Source: Aspidapion aeneum (Eukaryota; Arthropoda; Insecta; Coleoptera; Brentidae). Taken from it: a DNA stretch of 64,000 nt. Below the pieces are notes generated by a model. That model was not told where the DNA came from, ran no database searches, and saw only the letters and a list, made by a program, of their open reading frames with translations. This document shows positions 43,613 through 54,829 of this stretch, in pieces (positions within the stretch are counted from its first letter, which is position 1; every line of letters starts with the position of its first letter). A program made the position numbers and the translations under genes. The stretch is from assembly GCA_963576565.1 (NCBI GenBank), contig OY755048.1, forward strand, positions 5,790,220 to 5,854,219, given 5' to 3'.

Positions 43613-44400
43613 TTAACATTTCTGGTGAGTAATGAGTGAATAAATAAGGAAACAGTCGTTCGTAAAGAAAATCATTCTTAAATGTCTACTTTTTAACAGC
43701 TTGACGAAAATCTGACGTGATTTAAAAGTACCTCTTCGCCTTGGTTGTAAGTCGTGTACGGTATGTTTCAAAGCAGTATATACATAGCTTATCAGTGGTC
43801 GCACATAATCATCCAAAAGCTGAAACCAATAAAAAAAATCAACTTATAACCATGTTAAGCATAGGTACTAGATTATGGTAAGATAAAGATTTAAAATCAA
43901 GGAATAAATTTATTCAAAGTACATTACGCTGCTGCTGCTGCATCCCTCATTTACCCATCAATTAAGCACAAATTTAGTGTTAATTTTGTGTCTCCCATTT
44001 ACATAATATCAAAAGAAAGAGGTAGACAAAATTAACACTAAATTTCTGCTTAATTGATGGGCAAATGAGGCACCTACCAGCAGTGGCGCACCCAGAAATA
44101 TGTCTTGGGGGGGGGAGGCCTCATGATGTCGGATTTTAAGGTATTTTTTTGTGATTTTTCATGAAATATGTAGAAAATATGTAAAAAAATATAAGGCTTG
44201 GTGGGGGGGGCGGGTCCCAAGGCCACCCCTCTGGGTGCGCACATGCCTACCAGGAATTGGAAACCTGTATTCAGAGTTCCGTAAAGTAAGCGATAAGAAG
44301 GTAAAAAGACACTACCAATACAAATTTTATCCAATGTCAATCTAACCTCAAATGAGAAAATAAGAAAACTTACCTTAAAATTTCTCGGAAAACTATGCAT
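43613..44400 (-). CDS. Candidate small two-exon gene, function unknown
   Basis: Exon 44400-44374 (ATG plus eight codons) ends AAG at a GTAAGT donor. Exon 43819-43613 starts after TTGGTTTCAG and reads 68 codons to a stop in the matching phase, giving 77 residues with a basic QPRRRG patch. I do not recognise the family. Upstream, an acceptor (TTTCTAG near 44448) and a CpG-containing segment near 44660-44720 could belong to a 5' UTR exon and promoter. The intron holds the hAT-like MITE at 44081. It could also be a chance frame or a fragment of a longer gene. Confidence 0.3.
44081..44245 (+). mobile_element. hAT-like MITE, copy 2
   Basis: Starts CAGTGGCGCACCCAG and ends CTGGGTGCGCACATG, and is flanked by CCTACCAG at 44073-44080 and 44246-44253. 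The 8-bp duplication and CAG end mark a non-autonomous hAT-like element of the same family as 15793-16168. Confidence 0.85.
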
Positions 44401-44445
44401 CTTATACTCAACTGAACTTTAGACACTTCACCCAGGAAAGCAACT

Positions 44446-45902
44446 AGAAATTCTCATTGTTTTATATTTAAAAATTGCAAAAGTTACAAATTTAACAAAA
44501 TTTAATTTTAATGCGTCACAGCAGCAAATGTTACCTACATAAGCCAAAAAGATAGATTTAAAATGAATGAATAAAATGCGGTGGAATATTTTTCTACCTG
44601 AATAAAAGGGGGACGGAAAATCCAAACCACAGATAATTCTCAAAAAAATAGAATAAGGAACAAACGCGCGACCGCAGCGTCTCTTTTCAGCTTAGTGAGA
44701 ACTTTAACCTAACGACCTGTCAAATTGCATTGAGTTTCCTAGGCATGACTTAGACTGAAAGGAAAGCATCTTCGGCATGTTCTGCCCGGCATCGATGTAA
44801 ACATCGACCGCAACCGCGCTCATCCATGTATCTTCGGTATGCAGTGGCGGGTTCGAATCTTATCGGTGCGAGTCGGATGACATTTATAAGTTTACTTGAG
44901 CCAGTGTTGTTTTTGTGTTCTGGGGTTCCAAAGGTGACAGCGAACGTATACGATTAGGTGTTCCATGAGAGGCGCAACTAGTCGGGCCATTTCGAAGGAA
45001 GGGGGGGGGGGCTTTAGACCCAGGTATAATACTATATTATGAAAAATAGATAAGTAGTTGGGATATGTGTACAACTTCGACGAGGGAGAAAGGGTAATGC
45101 TAACACACTCCAAGATAAAGAAAAAATTGCCATTTAAAAAATCTACAAGTAAAAAATTAAGGCCTTTTTGTAAAAATAACGCAAAAAAATTGAGCAAAAA
45201 TAAAAAATAGCAAAAACAAGTGAAAATATTTAAAAAATTAAGTATACTTTTGGAAAATAATGGCGTTGTAGTAGACATTTTTTGCAATATAAAAAGAATA
45301 TTGGAAAAATGGCAAAAAGAGCGCCGAGGCGAAAACTATTCCTACTTCTCAAGAAAATTTTGGGTCAAAACGAAAACAAATATGCAATGAAGGGTTTTAG
45401 AAAAATTACTTCATCCAAAGGGGAAATGACGCAACAAGCCAAAATCTTTCCTAAAAAACGCTACCAATTGCAAAATATTCGGTTAGTTTTAAAATATTGC
45501 ACAATTTTTCGGGTCTTGGTCAGTTCTCTCCTGATAAATTATTTTCATTTACTTTGAGGAGCCTAATATTGACCTTGGGGGTTTATTGCGCACCTTTGTT
45601 CCATACTCTAACGGTGGCCTTATTGTAAGCAAAAAAATGACGGTTATTAAAAATGAAAAAAATACGTAGGGTGAACCGACCAGTGAATGACCACCCTGTA
45701 CTGTGTTTTGTATTATTAGGAATTGTGAAACACCAAAATAAATATCATATTCTGTCTTTGGCAGCCCTGCATAACAAACAGTGTTTTGCGAATGTCAATC
45801 AAATGTATTGCTGTTTGTGTTTTCTAAAAAGGTGATATAAGACCAATAAGGTAAGCGAAGCACAGGGCTTATTAATCTTGCAAAAAAATATTATAAAAAT
45901 TG
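44446..45902. other. Intergenic sequence
   Basis: 44650-44840 is CpG-containing (AACGCGCGACCGCAGCG, CATCGATG repeats), possibly promoter-like. The rest has a GGGGGGGGGG tract at about 45001-45010 and several frames (44892-45287, 45282-45557) with no recognised domain and strong compositional bias. Confidence 0.4.
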
Positions 45903-46064
45903 CATGGGCGCACCCGGGCCCCCCAAGCCTTGGATTTTTTTACACATTTTCCACATTTTTCATGAAAAAACACAAAAAATAGCTTAAAATTGGACATCAT
46001 GAGGCTTCGGGCCCCATCAAGAGGCCTCGGGTCCCCCCCAAGACAAATTCCTGGGTGCGCCACT
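45903..46064 (-). mobile_element. hAT-like MITE, copy 3
   Basis: Inverted relative to copies 1 and 2. It runs CATGGGCGCACCC to GGGTGCGCCACT and is flanked by AAAAATTG at 45895-45902 and 46065-46072. The interior has the same CATCATGAGGC and TTTTTCATGAAA blocks as the other copies. Confidence 0.85.
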
Positions 46065-49039
46065 AAAAATTGTATAATTAATATGTATGGTTATTTAAAC
46101 TGCATGAAAGGCTGTTAAAGTTAGTATTTTTTAGGTTGTAATTTTTAATTAACCTCAAAAACATATTTTTTGTGTGGTCATCTACTGGTATTGTAAAAAC
46201 TGAATGACTCCCGCGGTCACTGGATTCCTAGTTAATCCAGTAAATGACTGGTTAATTTTTGTCTGAAACATAAACATTGAGCTCAAAGCCCAAAAATATA
46301 TGTCCTCAGCACGGGCGGATCTACGGTGGGGCTAGGAGGGCCCAGTTCCCCCTAACATTTTTGAGTTAAATGGTAAATGTTTACAAAAAGGTCATAATTA
46401 TTAGAAGTTTTATTCTTGGACATACCCAATTTTAGAGCCTAGAAGTTTTGGGGCCCCCAATTTTGAGGGCCTAGTTTCAACTTCAGCAACTGGTCCTCCG
46501 GACAAATCAACTGCTTATTTTACTTTTGGTAAACACAAAATATGGTGGCCAAATATTTTATACAATATTTTAAAAACCTAACCTAACTTTTTTGCTTTGT
46601 AACCGATTTGTACAAAATTGTTTTTAAGTGGAAATATTTCATTTATTTTAACTTAAATTTTGTTTCTATTTTGAACATATTCGTGATCGATTTCTTTTTT
46701 TGATTTTGTTTTCGATTTTATTTTCATTTTTGATTTAGATTTTTCTTTTGGATTATTATGGTTTGTTTAGAGTTTGTTTTCGATTTCAGTTTCAGATTTG
46801 GGATTGTTATTTAGATTAGATTTAGATTTATTTTAATTTCAGTGTCGGATGGTTGATCCAAATCTAAATCACTTTATTGTCACACCCTGTACATAGTGAG
46901 GGATAGACAGAAATATTATGGCTGTTAAAGTCACCATAATTAATAATTAATATAGCCCTTTATTTTTAATAATAAAGAAGTTATATTGAGTGTTACAGTT
47001 TCTAAAATACCCTGTACATGGTTATTACCACCCTTATGTAATAACAAACGTCACCTCACCACCTCGGTATGTAAATTTAATGCTCGTGTGATATTAACCT
47101 ATGTTTCACACTTATTATAATAATAGATATTGTATTTTATTTACAAGAAAATTATAAAAGAATAAACACATTTTCCAACAATTTTCTTTCAAAATCAAAC
47201 CTTTTTTTTAACAGGCATTTTTTTGGTCGGTTCACCCTACATTTGTTTACACAATTGGCGCTCCTAGATGTTGGTATTATTATTATAGTATTTTTTTTTA
47301 TTTGTAAAAAATTGGTTGTAGTGTAAAAATTGGTTTTAACTGCAATAAATGTTTGAGTTATAACGGACGTTTACGTTAAAACCAATGACAAATTTTTTGA
47401 AAATATGAATTTATTTAAAATGTGCCTTACTGCCACTGTATTCCACTAAGCTCTCTAATCAGTGACTTATTTTATGCTATTTTTTCCCCGAGCCCCTAAA
47501 CCCCACTCTAGGTTGCGCCCATGCTTTAATTAAAGTATAGGTAGAATTTTAAACTCTAAATACAAGCAATTCTGGTCTGTTTTAAAGTGTGGCCCCCGAA
47601 AGGGAAGGGAAGAAGTACCGTCTAGCTGAGAATTTTTAATTAATTTATACGGGTATAGAAAAACATTTATCAATAATTGATCTGTTTGTTTCAATTTATT
47701 TGAATCGAAATAAAATCGGGGTTGAATCGAGAGAGAGGCTACCGCCGAACGAGACACCCTTGCGCCTATATTTTGGCCGGCCACCAACAAGTTTGGCCGT
47801 CGAAAATATATCTTGACAAGTTAAGTGTGAAACGGTGTACTTGTACGCACCCTTTCTCGAAATTAAATACGATTTGTCAAATTTAAGCGGGGCTCAGACG
47901 CAGAGGGATACCCCCCTCTCTTCGAATTAAACCTCTATTTATAATAGAAATTGTTTGGGCGCTAATTGAGCCGCAATTGGCCGAACGACGGAGAACATTG
48001 GCGTGTGTCTGTGTCCCCACAACCAATACTCGACATTTCACCAATTAAACAAATGCCCAAAAGACGTACATCGTACTTTTTCACAAATCATCAATTAACG
48101 ACGGCTCTCTATTTCAGCCTCTATTTTCGTTTTAGAAAATAAATTTGAAAATTTATAGTCTCTTCAGCCGTTCCATAGTAACCAATGTAAATTTCGGAAA
48201 AAATATGTGCGTAGACTTAAGGCAAGAACAAATGTTCGCCAAATAATTTTATAACATAACAATAACCTCCGTCCAAGATCATAAATGAAAATGGTATAAC
48301 AGTACAATGTCAAAAACGGAATTTTTAATAACCGGACATTATCACAACAAGACAAGAGCAAAATCGAAGTTTAGTATAACGTCTTTTATCAAAAGCGCAT
48401 AAAATCAAAAAGGACAAAATCATAAAAAGGGGACGTCACATGCGTTACTATGGACTGGCTGTCTTCCTTTGTTTAAAAAATGTATTCCTCAGAGCCTTAA
48501 ACCTTAAAAAATTTATATATTTATCGGTTTCACAACGTTCTACGTCTTCCGATACCCAATCTCCACTCGTTTCTGTTTGCCCATAATTTATCATCTAGGC
48601 CTCTTATTCTTATTTCACTGTGCCAGCAAAATTCTTACCAAAGAAAAACCAACTAAATATTTATTTAGTCATGTGTTTGCAAAAATGACATGGCAAGATG
48701 TCGGCGTCGTGTGTCTCCTCTGTAAATCTATCACTTATCTGAATTACCGATCGTGATTAGACTTCTAGTAAAAAAAATATAATTTAATATCAAATCAACG
48801 AGTCTTGGAATTTTTGAAATAACAATCTTTTCTAAAAATATTTTTTGAATGACTAGCTTTCCTATCCTCGTTTTGAAAGTTCGAAATCGGTGTTATACTA
48901 ACGACATTTGTCATTTAACCGAAAACCTATGACCTGCTGACACCCCCTGAACTTTAACCACGAAAAAAATGGATCGGATTTTTTTTGAAACATTTTTTTT
49001 CTTAACTCAACTTTTTCGAAAAGCAATTTTTGCGACAAA
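46065..49039. other. Long intergenic stretch with no recognised gene
   Basis: 46310-46480 has the CGGGCGGATCTACGGTGGGG type of worn repeat. 46660-46860 is a low-complexity TTTTGATTT run. 47820-48070 is unlike its surroundings: balanced composition, CpG-containing, apparently unique, no repeat ends and no long frame. No coding exon could be supported on either strand. Confidence 0.4.
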
Positions 49040-50640
49040 TTGGCATCAGCCCGGTCCTCATATCATGGACCGAGATGGACTTACATGACAGAGAGAAGTG
49101 GAGGCAAGTATGAAGGACGTCCAGGTCAAGAGGAGCGTAAAGGGAGGCTGCCCCAGGGCAGCTGCCTATCACAACACATCTGGTGCCTCATAGCCTCATA
49201 ATGGACAGTCTACTTCAGAAACTGGAAAAGCAAGGATTTAACGGCAAAGCATACGCCGACGTTGGACTGGTTATAGTACCAGGGAAGTACCTAGGCGTAA
49301 TTTGCGAAAGGATGCAAAGGGCGTGCAAACTAATAGAGAACTGGTGCCAAGAGAACGGCCTTTCCGTCAATTTCAGCAATACGGAAATGGTTCTCTTTAC
49401 AAAGAAGAGGAAGATAGAAGGCTGAAACTGTACGGACGACCACTTGCACTATCGCAAGAGGTTAAGTACCTGGTGATGGTGCTAGACAATAAATTAACCT
49501 GCAAACCACATATAGACCGAGTAACAACAAATACGACAAAGACATTCTGGCAAGTAAGAAGGGTGGTAGGAAGAAAGTGGGGACTCAGCCCAAGGATCAT
49601 ACACTGGATTTACACGACCATCATAAGACCAAGGATCCAATACGGTTCCGTGGTCTGGTGGCCGGGGGCAGCGAAAACCACTAACGCCAAAAAGCTCGAA
49701 AGCATGCAGAGGCTGGCGACTTTGAACATCACCGGAGCTCTAAGGTCTACTCCCAATATAGCCCTGAACACTATTCTGGGCCTCCCATCGCTGTCCACCT
49801 GAATAAAGAAGGAAGCGATGGCAGCATACCTTAGGATAAGGGACGCAGACGTATGGAGAAGGAGCGGTGAACAAAAAGGACATTCGGAGATCGCGACTGT
49901 GATGGGAAAGGAGATTCCTCTATCAACGTACAGGTTAGCGATGCCAGAGAAGCGGTTAAGGGAGAAAAGGAGATACCGTGTAACCATACCACCAAGGGAT
50001 GCATGGAGAAAGGAAAAACAGACGGATCAAGGCTAACAGACCGGAATTCGACCGGAGCAGGAGTGTACGTGGAAAAAGCTATTCGCTGGGATCCAATGCA
50101 ACAGTCTTTCAGGCGGAGGTTTACGCTATACTGGCGGTAACATGGGAGGAAAAAATTAGGAACGAAACAGGAAGGCGCCTCCGCATCTGTTCAGACAGTC
50201 AAGCTGCGCTGAAAGCACTGTGCAAACCAACCATGTCCGCGGGTTTGGTGCAGGAATGCGCAGATACACTTCAAGAGTTGGCCGGAGTAAGAGAGGTGGA
50301 GCTCGTATGGGTCCCAGGCCACATGGGAGTCCCAGGAAACGAGAAAGCGGACGAACTCTCCAGGGGTAGATCCCGGCAAAAATGCGTCGGGTCAGAGCCT
50401 TTCCTGGGACTTACAAGAGGGCAAATGAAGTCGGCCCTAACAGAGTGGGCCCAGAAAGAGATACAAAAGGAATGGACCAACACAGGAAACGCCAGACAGG
50501 CGAAGGAGTACGTGACAGGATACAGCAAATCCCGTGGGGACTGGCTGCTCCGTAGAACACGAAGATAGGTGGGAGCCATAGTGGAAGTCTTAAGGTTGAC
50601 AACAGATTGACACATTACCGCCAGTCCATGTTTTTGCAAT
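49040..50640 (+). pseudogene. LINE remnant with RNase H domain (I/LOA-like)
   Basis: Noticeably more GC-rich than the window. The plus strand carries the end of a reverse transcriptase (a YAD remnant at about 49250, where a YADD box is expected), then the thumb (SPRIIHWIYTTIIRPRIQYGSVVWWPGA at about 49576-49660) and an RNase H domain. The RNase H shows FQAEVYAI, CSDSQAAL and NEKADELSR, covering the expected acidic residues. Frames break near 49258, 49425, 49800 (TGA) and 50085. The catalytic core is damaged, so the copy is dead. RNase H-bearing LINEs include the I, LOA and some R1-related clades; which one is not settled. Confidence 0.85.
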
Positions 50641-51414
50641 GTTTTTTAAGTTATTTATTTTCACATGATATGTGGAAAAAGGAAGCTCTATTTTGTTTTG
50701 GTAACGGTAATTACCAAATTATAGTAATGGAAATTTGGGGCCTGGGGGCATCTAACCTCTTTGTGTGAAAATTTGGGGATGAAATTCGCAATTGAATTTT
50801 GAGACTGCTTAAGGAAAGAAATTAATTTTAAGTATTCCAAAGGGATCTTGAACTTAAGGCTTTGTTTGTAATGAGTGGTCTGTCTTTGACAAACATTTAT
50901 ACCTTCTTGCTTTGACAAAAATTTTTACAAGTAGTATTAATGGAGGGGTTTTTACTGAAACATTTGGAGATAAATTCGTAAAGGTTGTTGTTTTTACATA
51001 CAAAAATATTCAAAGTTAAATAATACATAAATAACTTATCTAACTTATAACTTATCTTATCTATATCTGTAGATGCAATACGTATCAATATTTAAATACT
51101 GTAAAAAGCAGTGGCGGATCCAGGGGGGGCCGCCCCCCTCCTAGACATATAACTTATTTTTTAGTTTAGCAGCATCGCTTATAAATTTGTCACAAATTCT
51201 ACTTAATTTTTTTAAAAATTTCGCCTGCTGCGCCATACATATCCTTTACTTACTAAATTTCACACCTCAGATCTATCAAAAACCGCTTATAAAAAATATA
51301 TCGACCATCGGTTTAATCGTCGCTAACTTGTCTAAAAAATTAACATGTAAAATATAGCGGACAGCTGACACTGACTACACCGATTTTATTCGACATTTCC
51401 TAGTAACATTTGGC
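50641..51414. other. Intergenic sequence
   Basis: Contains a GTGGCGGATCCAGGGGGGG repeat end at about 51112-51130. No coding region supported. Confidence 0.4.
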
Positions 51415-51670
51415 CATAACAAGCTTTAAATTAGCTTCGAGCCGTTACGTGCCATGCGAAAAGAGTTCCATTTGCGCAAGCTTTTCCTACGATCCGACCG
51501 AGAAACATTCAGTCGGTACGGGGCAGGAGAACAGATTTCACTTCAAACGCGTAAAATTAACTAACTGTGAAGAGCGGGCGAATATGCCATTGGTCGAGAC
51601 AAGTCATTTCGCACAACACGCGACCACTTAGAGTTTGCTATTGGCCAAAGCGAGTGATGTGGACGTTCAC
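51415..51670 (+). repeat. Dispersed repeat W, copy 2
   Basis: Inverted relative to 36526-36800, sharing CGACCGAGAAAC, GGTACGGGGCAGGAGAACAG and TTGGCCAAAGC. The two small frames across it have no recognised domain. Confidence 0.6.
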
Positions 51671-51826
51671 ATCCTTCAAGTACGAGAATAGAGCCACTGA
51701 TGCACTGTTGTCATTTGTGAAGAGCCCACCCTCTCCTCAGTCGCAGCCTTATATTTGGTTGTTTGTTTTGGTTTGTTTTTTTTTATAAAAATAGATAATC
51801 AATTAATGTTAAGGACTGCACTTCAA

Positions 51827-52365
51827 AAAAAGCTTGCCAAAACAAAACTGACACTCAAAAGTAAGGTTATAAATACCACAAAAACTTCCGTGGATTTATT
51901 TCCTCGTGGAAAAGGTGGTGAACTTAAGTTTACCCGTAAAAGTGACTCCTCACCTCACATCCGTCAAGAATAGCGTATTGAAATTTGTTGAGTCACCTTA
52001 CTTCACTTCATGGACATGTTTATTCTTGACTGCCCGTGAGGTGAGCGAATTGTTCACTTTTACGGGTGGACTTAAGATCACCGGTGAACTAAAGTCCACC
52101 GGTGATCTTGAGTACACCATCTTCTTGCACGGGGAAATGAATTTACTGGCGTCTTTCTAACCTTACTTTTGGTGGTCAGTTTTGTTTTCGAGAAAATTGT
52201 TTTGATAGTTTCAATTTTTTGATAAAAATGGGTAAAAAAATTAATGTTATGACTTCCACACTTTAGAAAAAACCCGACAAAACAAAACTGAAAGGCAAAA
52301 GTAAAGTTATAAACACCACAACAGTTCCCGTGGATTTGTTTCCCCGTGGAAAAAGGTCACGGCCG
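51827..52365. repeat. Direct-repeat pair enclosing a large hairpin
   Basis: 51827-51918 and 52265-52357 are direct copies of about 92 bp (AACAAAACTGA..CGTGGATTTRTTTCC.CGTGGAAAA). Between them, 51934-52067 folds: ACCCGTAAAAGTGA pairs with TCACTTTTACGGGT and CCTCACCTCAC with GTGAGGTGAG. A second perfect hairpin follows (AAGATCACCGGTG, loop, CACCGGTGATCTT, about 52074-52109). The right end is interrupted by the transposon at 52366. Confidence 0.65.
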
Positions 52366-52777
52366 CACACAGGCGGATTTCACGAAAAAGCTGGTCAAAA
52401 CCTAAGATTCATTTAGAGCCCCCTAAAATTGCATATAGAAATAAAAAATATATGATTTATTGTTTAAAAAAGATAAAGAAGAAAAATTCTTTAAGGACCC
52501 CGCACAAAAAAATAAAATTTGGAACTTTACCAATTAATTAAAATGCTTCCTAAAAAATCCTTGAAACCATAGTTTTGGCTGTATAAACTTTTACAAGATA
52601 TTAAAATATTTTTAATAATTGCAGAGCTCCATGAAAAAATGTTTTAACCAGCATGTAGGTATGTAAAATTCGTAATTGCATAAAACAATGCGATATTTTT
52701 GCAAAAAAAATTAATTGAACTATTTCCATTTTTTCTGACTTTCGTTATCAATAAAGTATATTGTCTAGCAAGAAAAA

Positions 52778-53206
52778 CACTCTGCCAATATATGGGCACC
52801 TAAGCTCACACTAGGTACTATAGTTATAGTGCACATGTTAGCTAATATAACTAAAAAATGAAATATATTTTATTCAACTCAAGACTCAATTACCTTTCGT
52901 TTGATACCACACAAGCCATATTTTGGCTTAAACTCTAATTTTTGAAATCTACCAACACCCTTTAAAAAAGAAAAACTAAAATGTATTTTGTTTAACTCCA
53001 GACTCAATTACCTTTCGTTTGATATGACACACGCCATATTTTCCCTTAAAGTCTAATTTTTCAAATCCAGTCCCACCCTTTGTTTTAAAATAAACTAAAA
53101 TTTATTTTGTGTAACTCCAGACTCAATGACCTTTCGTATGATATCACACACGCCATATTTTCACATATATATTTTCAAATCTACCCCCACCCTTTTATTT
53201 GGCTTG
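52778..53206. mobile_element. R-family repeat, copy 3 (3' truncated)
   Basis: Begins CACTCTGCCAATATATGGGC with the AGCTCACAC start hairpin partly decayed. It contains the CCTTTCGTTTGATATSACAC tandem units and stops at about 53206, where sequence of the host transposon (CCGAACAGATATACACAC) takes over. The microsatellite and terminal hairpin are absent. Confidence 0.7.
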
Positions 53207-53446
53207 CGCCGAACAGATATACACACACCTAAATACACACAGACACACACACGGACAGACGTCACGATAAAATTGCTAAGATACAATACACCAAAATAGC
53301 ATATTTTCATCTCAATTTTTTTTGTTGTCGAAAATAATACCTTTTCTAGCCATTGCTGCCATTGGGGCTAGGAAGGTAAAAATGAACTTAGAATACATGT
53401 GACATAATAAGTATACTTTTGGTTTACAAAAACTATTGTTATTAAA

Positions 53447-53728
53447 TTTGGTAAACTTATCACGTCCTTGCAATGCAACTATAGGTAAATTTAGTGGGAA
53501 TAAGGACACTGTTGTTCTGGTAAATATACGTTTTAATCCATCGGTAACGTTTCGACAATGGTTTTTGTCTCCATCAGACCTTCAGACTAGATCGTTTTTG
53601 TTGTTCCAATGTACGATCTAGTCTGAAGGTCTGATGAAGACAAAAACGATTGTCGAAACGTTACCGATGGATTAAAACGTATATTTACCAGAACAACAGT
53701 GTCCTTATTCCCACTAAATTTACCTATA
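53447..53728. mobile_element. Palindromic insertion with a hammerhead-like core
   Basis: Copy 2 of the host transposon supplies the empty site, so the insertion limits are clear: ATTGTTATTAAA occurs at 53435-53446 and again at 53729-53740, a duplication of about 12 bp. The insert is mostly a hairpin (53481-53727) with arms of about 115 bp and a short loop. On the plus strand CTGATGA (53631-53637), a GACAA..TTGTC stem and GAAAC (53655-53659) match a hammerhead ribozyme core arrangement. Confidence 0.65.
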
Positions 53729-54359
53729 ATTGTTATTAAAGCTAAGAAAACTTATTTCTTAATTTATGCATATTATGTACGTATTTCTCACTGGACAATT
53801 TTTCATATACACAAAAATAAATTTTAACTTTTTTACTCGATCCGCATAACTCCGCAGCTGAAACTGACTTTGTCACTTAGAAAACATATGCATGCACTTA
53901 ATAGGACCAAAAATGTCAATAAAGTTGGATGAAGTTGAAACATTTAGTCAAGTTCTATTTCAGAAAATGAAATTTTAAAAAGTTTTCTGCAACGGTTGCT
54001 TTAAACCAGTTTCAAATATTACCAATAAAATAAAAAACAATGTTAAATACGTACAATAAATAGCTACATACCTCCAGATTCAAAATCCATGTTCAAAAAA
54101 ATTATTTTTGATAATAGGCGCAAGTTTTAAAAGGGCTTTTTAACCATCAACTTTTGTAAATTTAAGTAACGCAAATAACAAAAAATTAAATGGAAGTTTC
54201 ATCTGTCATTACTATGGCAATTGTTTTTTAAATTAGGCGTGACATGGTCACGGCCTAGCATGATCATCAGTGATTGCACTAATAGCAATTTTACAATTAA
54301 ACAGGGCTTTTTAGTGTTTAGGGGTTATGGCCAGCTTTTTCTTAAAACCCGCCTGTGTG

Positions 54360-54829
54360 GGCCGTCAATAATAGCTGAGATTTGGTGAGCACTCACCTCA
54401 CCTCACCTAACGTCACGTAACAGTCAAGAATAAACATCCACCGCGCGACGAGACATTTCACAAGATGTGATACATCACGTCTCACGAATATGAGCATAGA
54501 GTCCGAGTGGTCGCTGTCTACTGGGAACACAAAATTACAATTTGTGAGTCAAAATTTTATATTCGACCTTGTTTAAACTGGGTTTTTCGCGTTTGCATCG
54601 CATTGTAGGGAAAACGGGGTCCGATTGGCAAAGGTCTCCTATGGCGCCCCGGTGACCGCAGTGTTGAGAAAACTGTTCCCTAAGGACCGACTAGGGATCC
54701 CGGGTAATGCATTGAATTAGACAATAATAGCAGCAGCGATACGATTGCTCTCTGATGAAAACAAATAAAATACTAGATTCGGGATTAACCCTAAAGCCGG
54801 AATCCAACGGCGCAAAGTTTAGCGAGTCG
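54360..54829. other. Intergenic sequence between two related transposons
   Basis: The first part (54370-54440) continues the CTCACCTCACC hairpin repeat that was split by copy 1. 54600-54700 is GC-richer with GGATCCCGGG. No gene supported. Confidence 0.45.

Larger units (their letters stand above)
52366..54359. mobile_element. CACACAGG-ended DNA transposon, copy 1 (interrupted)
   Basis: The ends CACACAGGCGG and CCGCCTGTGTG are inverted, extending through AAAAAGCTGG. GGCCG flanks both sides (52361-52365 and 54360-54364), a 5-bp target duplication. It shares most of its length with copy 2. A truncated R element (52778 to about 53206) and a palindromic insertion (53447-53728) lie inside it. No intact transposase is present. 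Confidence 0.75.
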
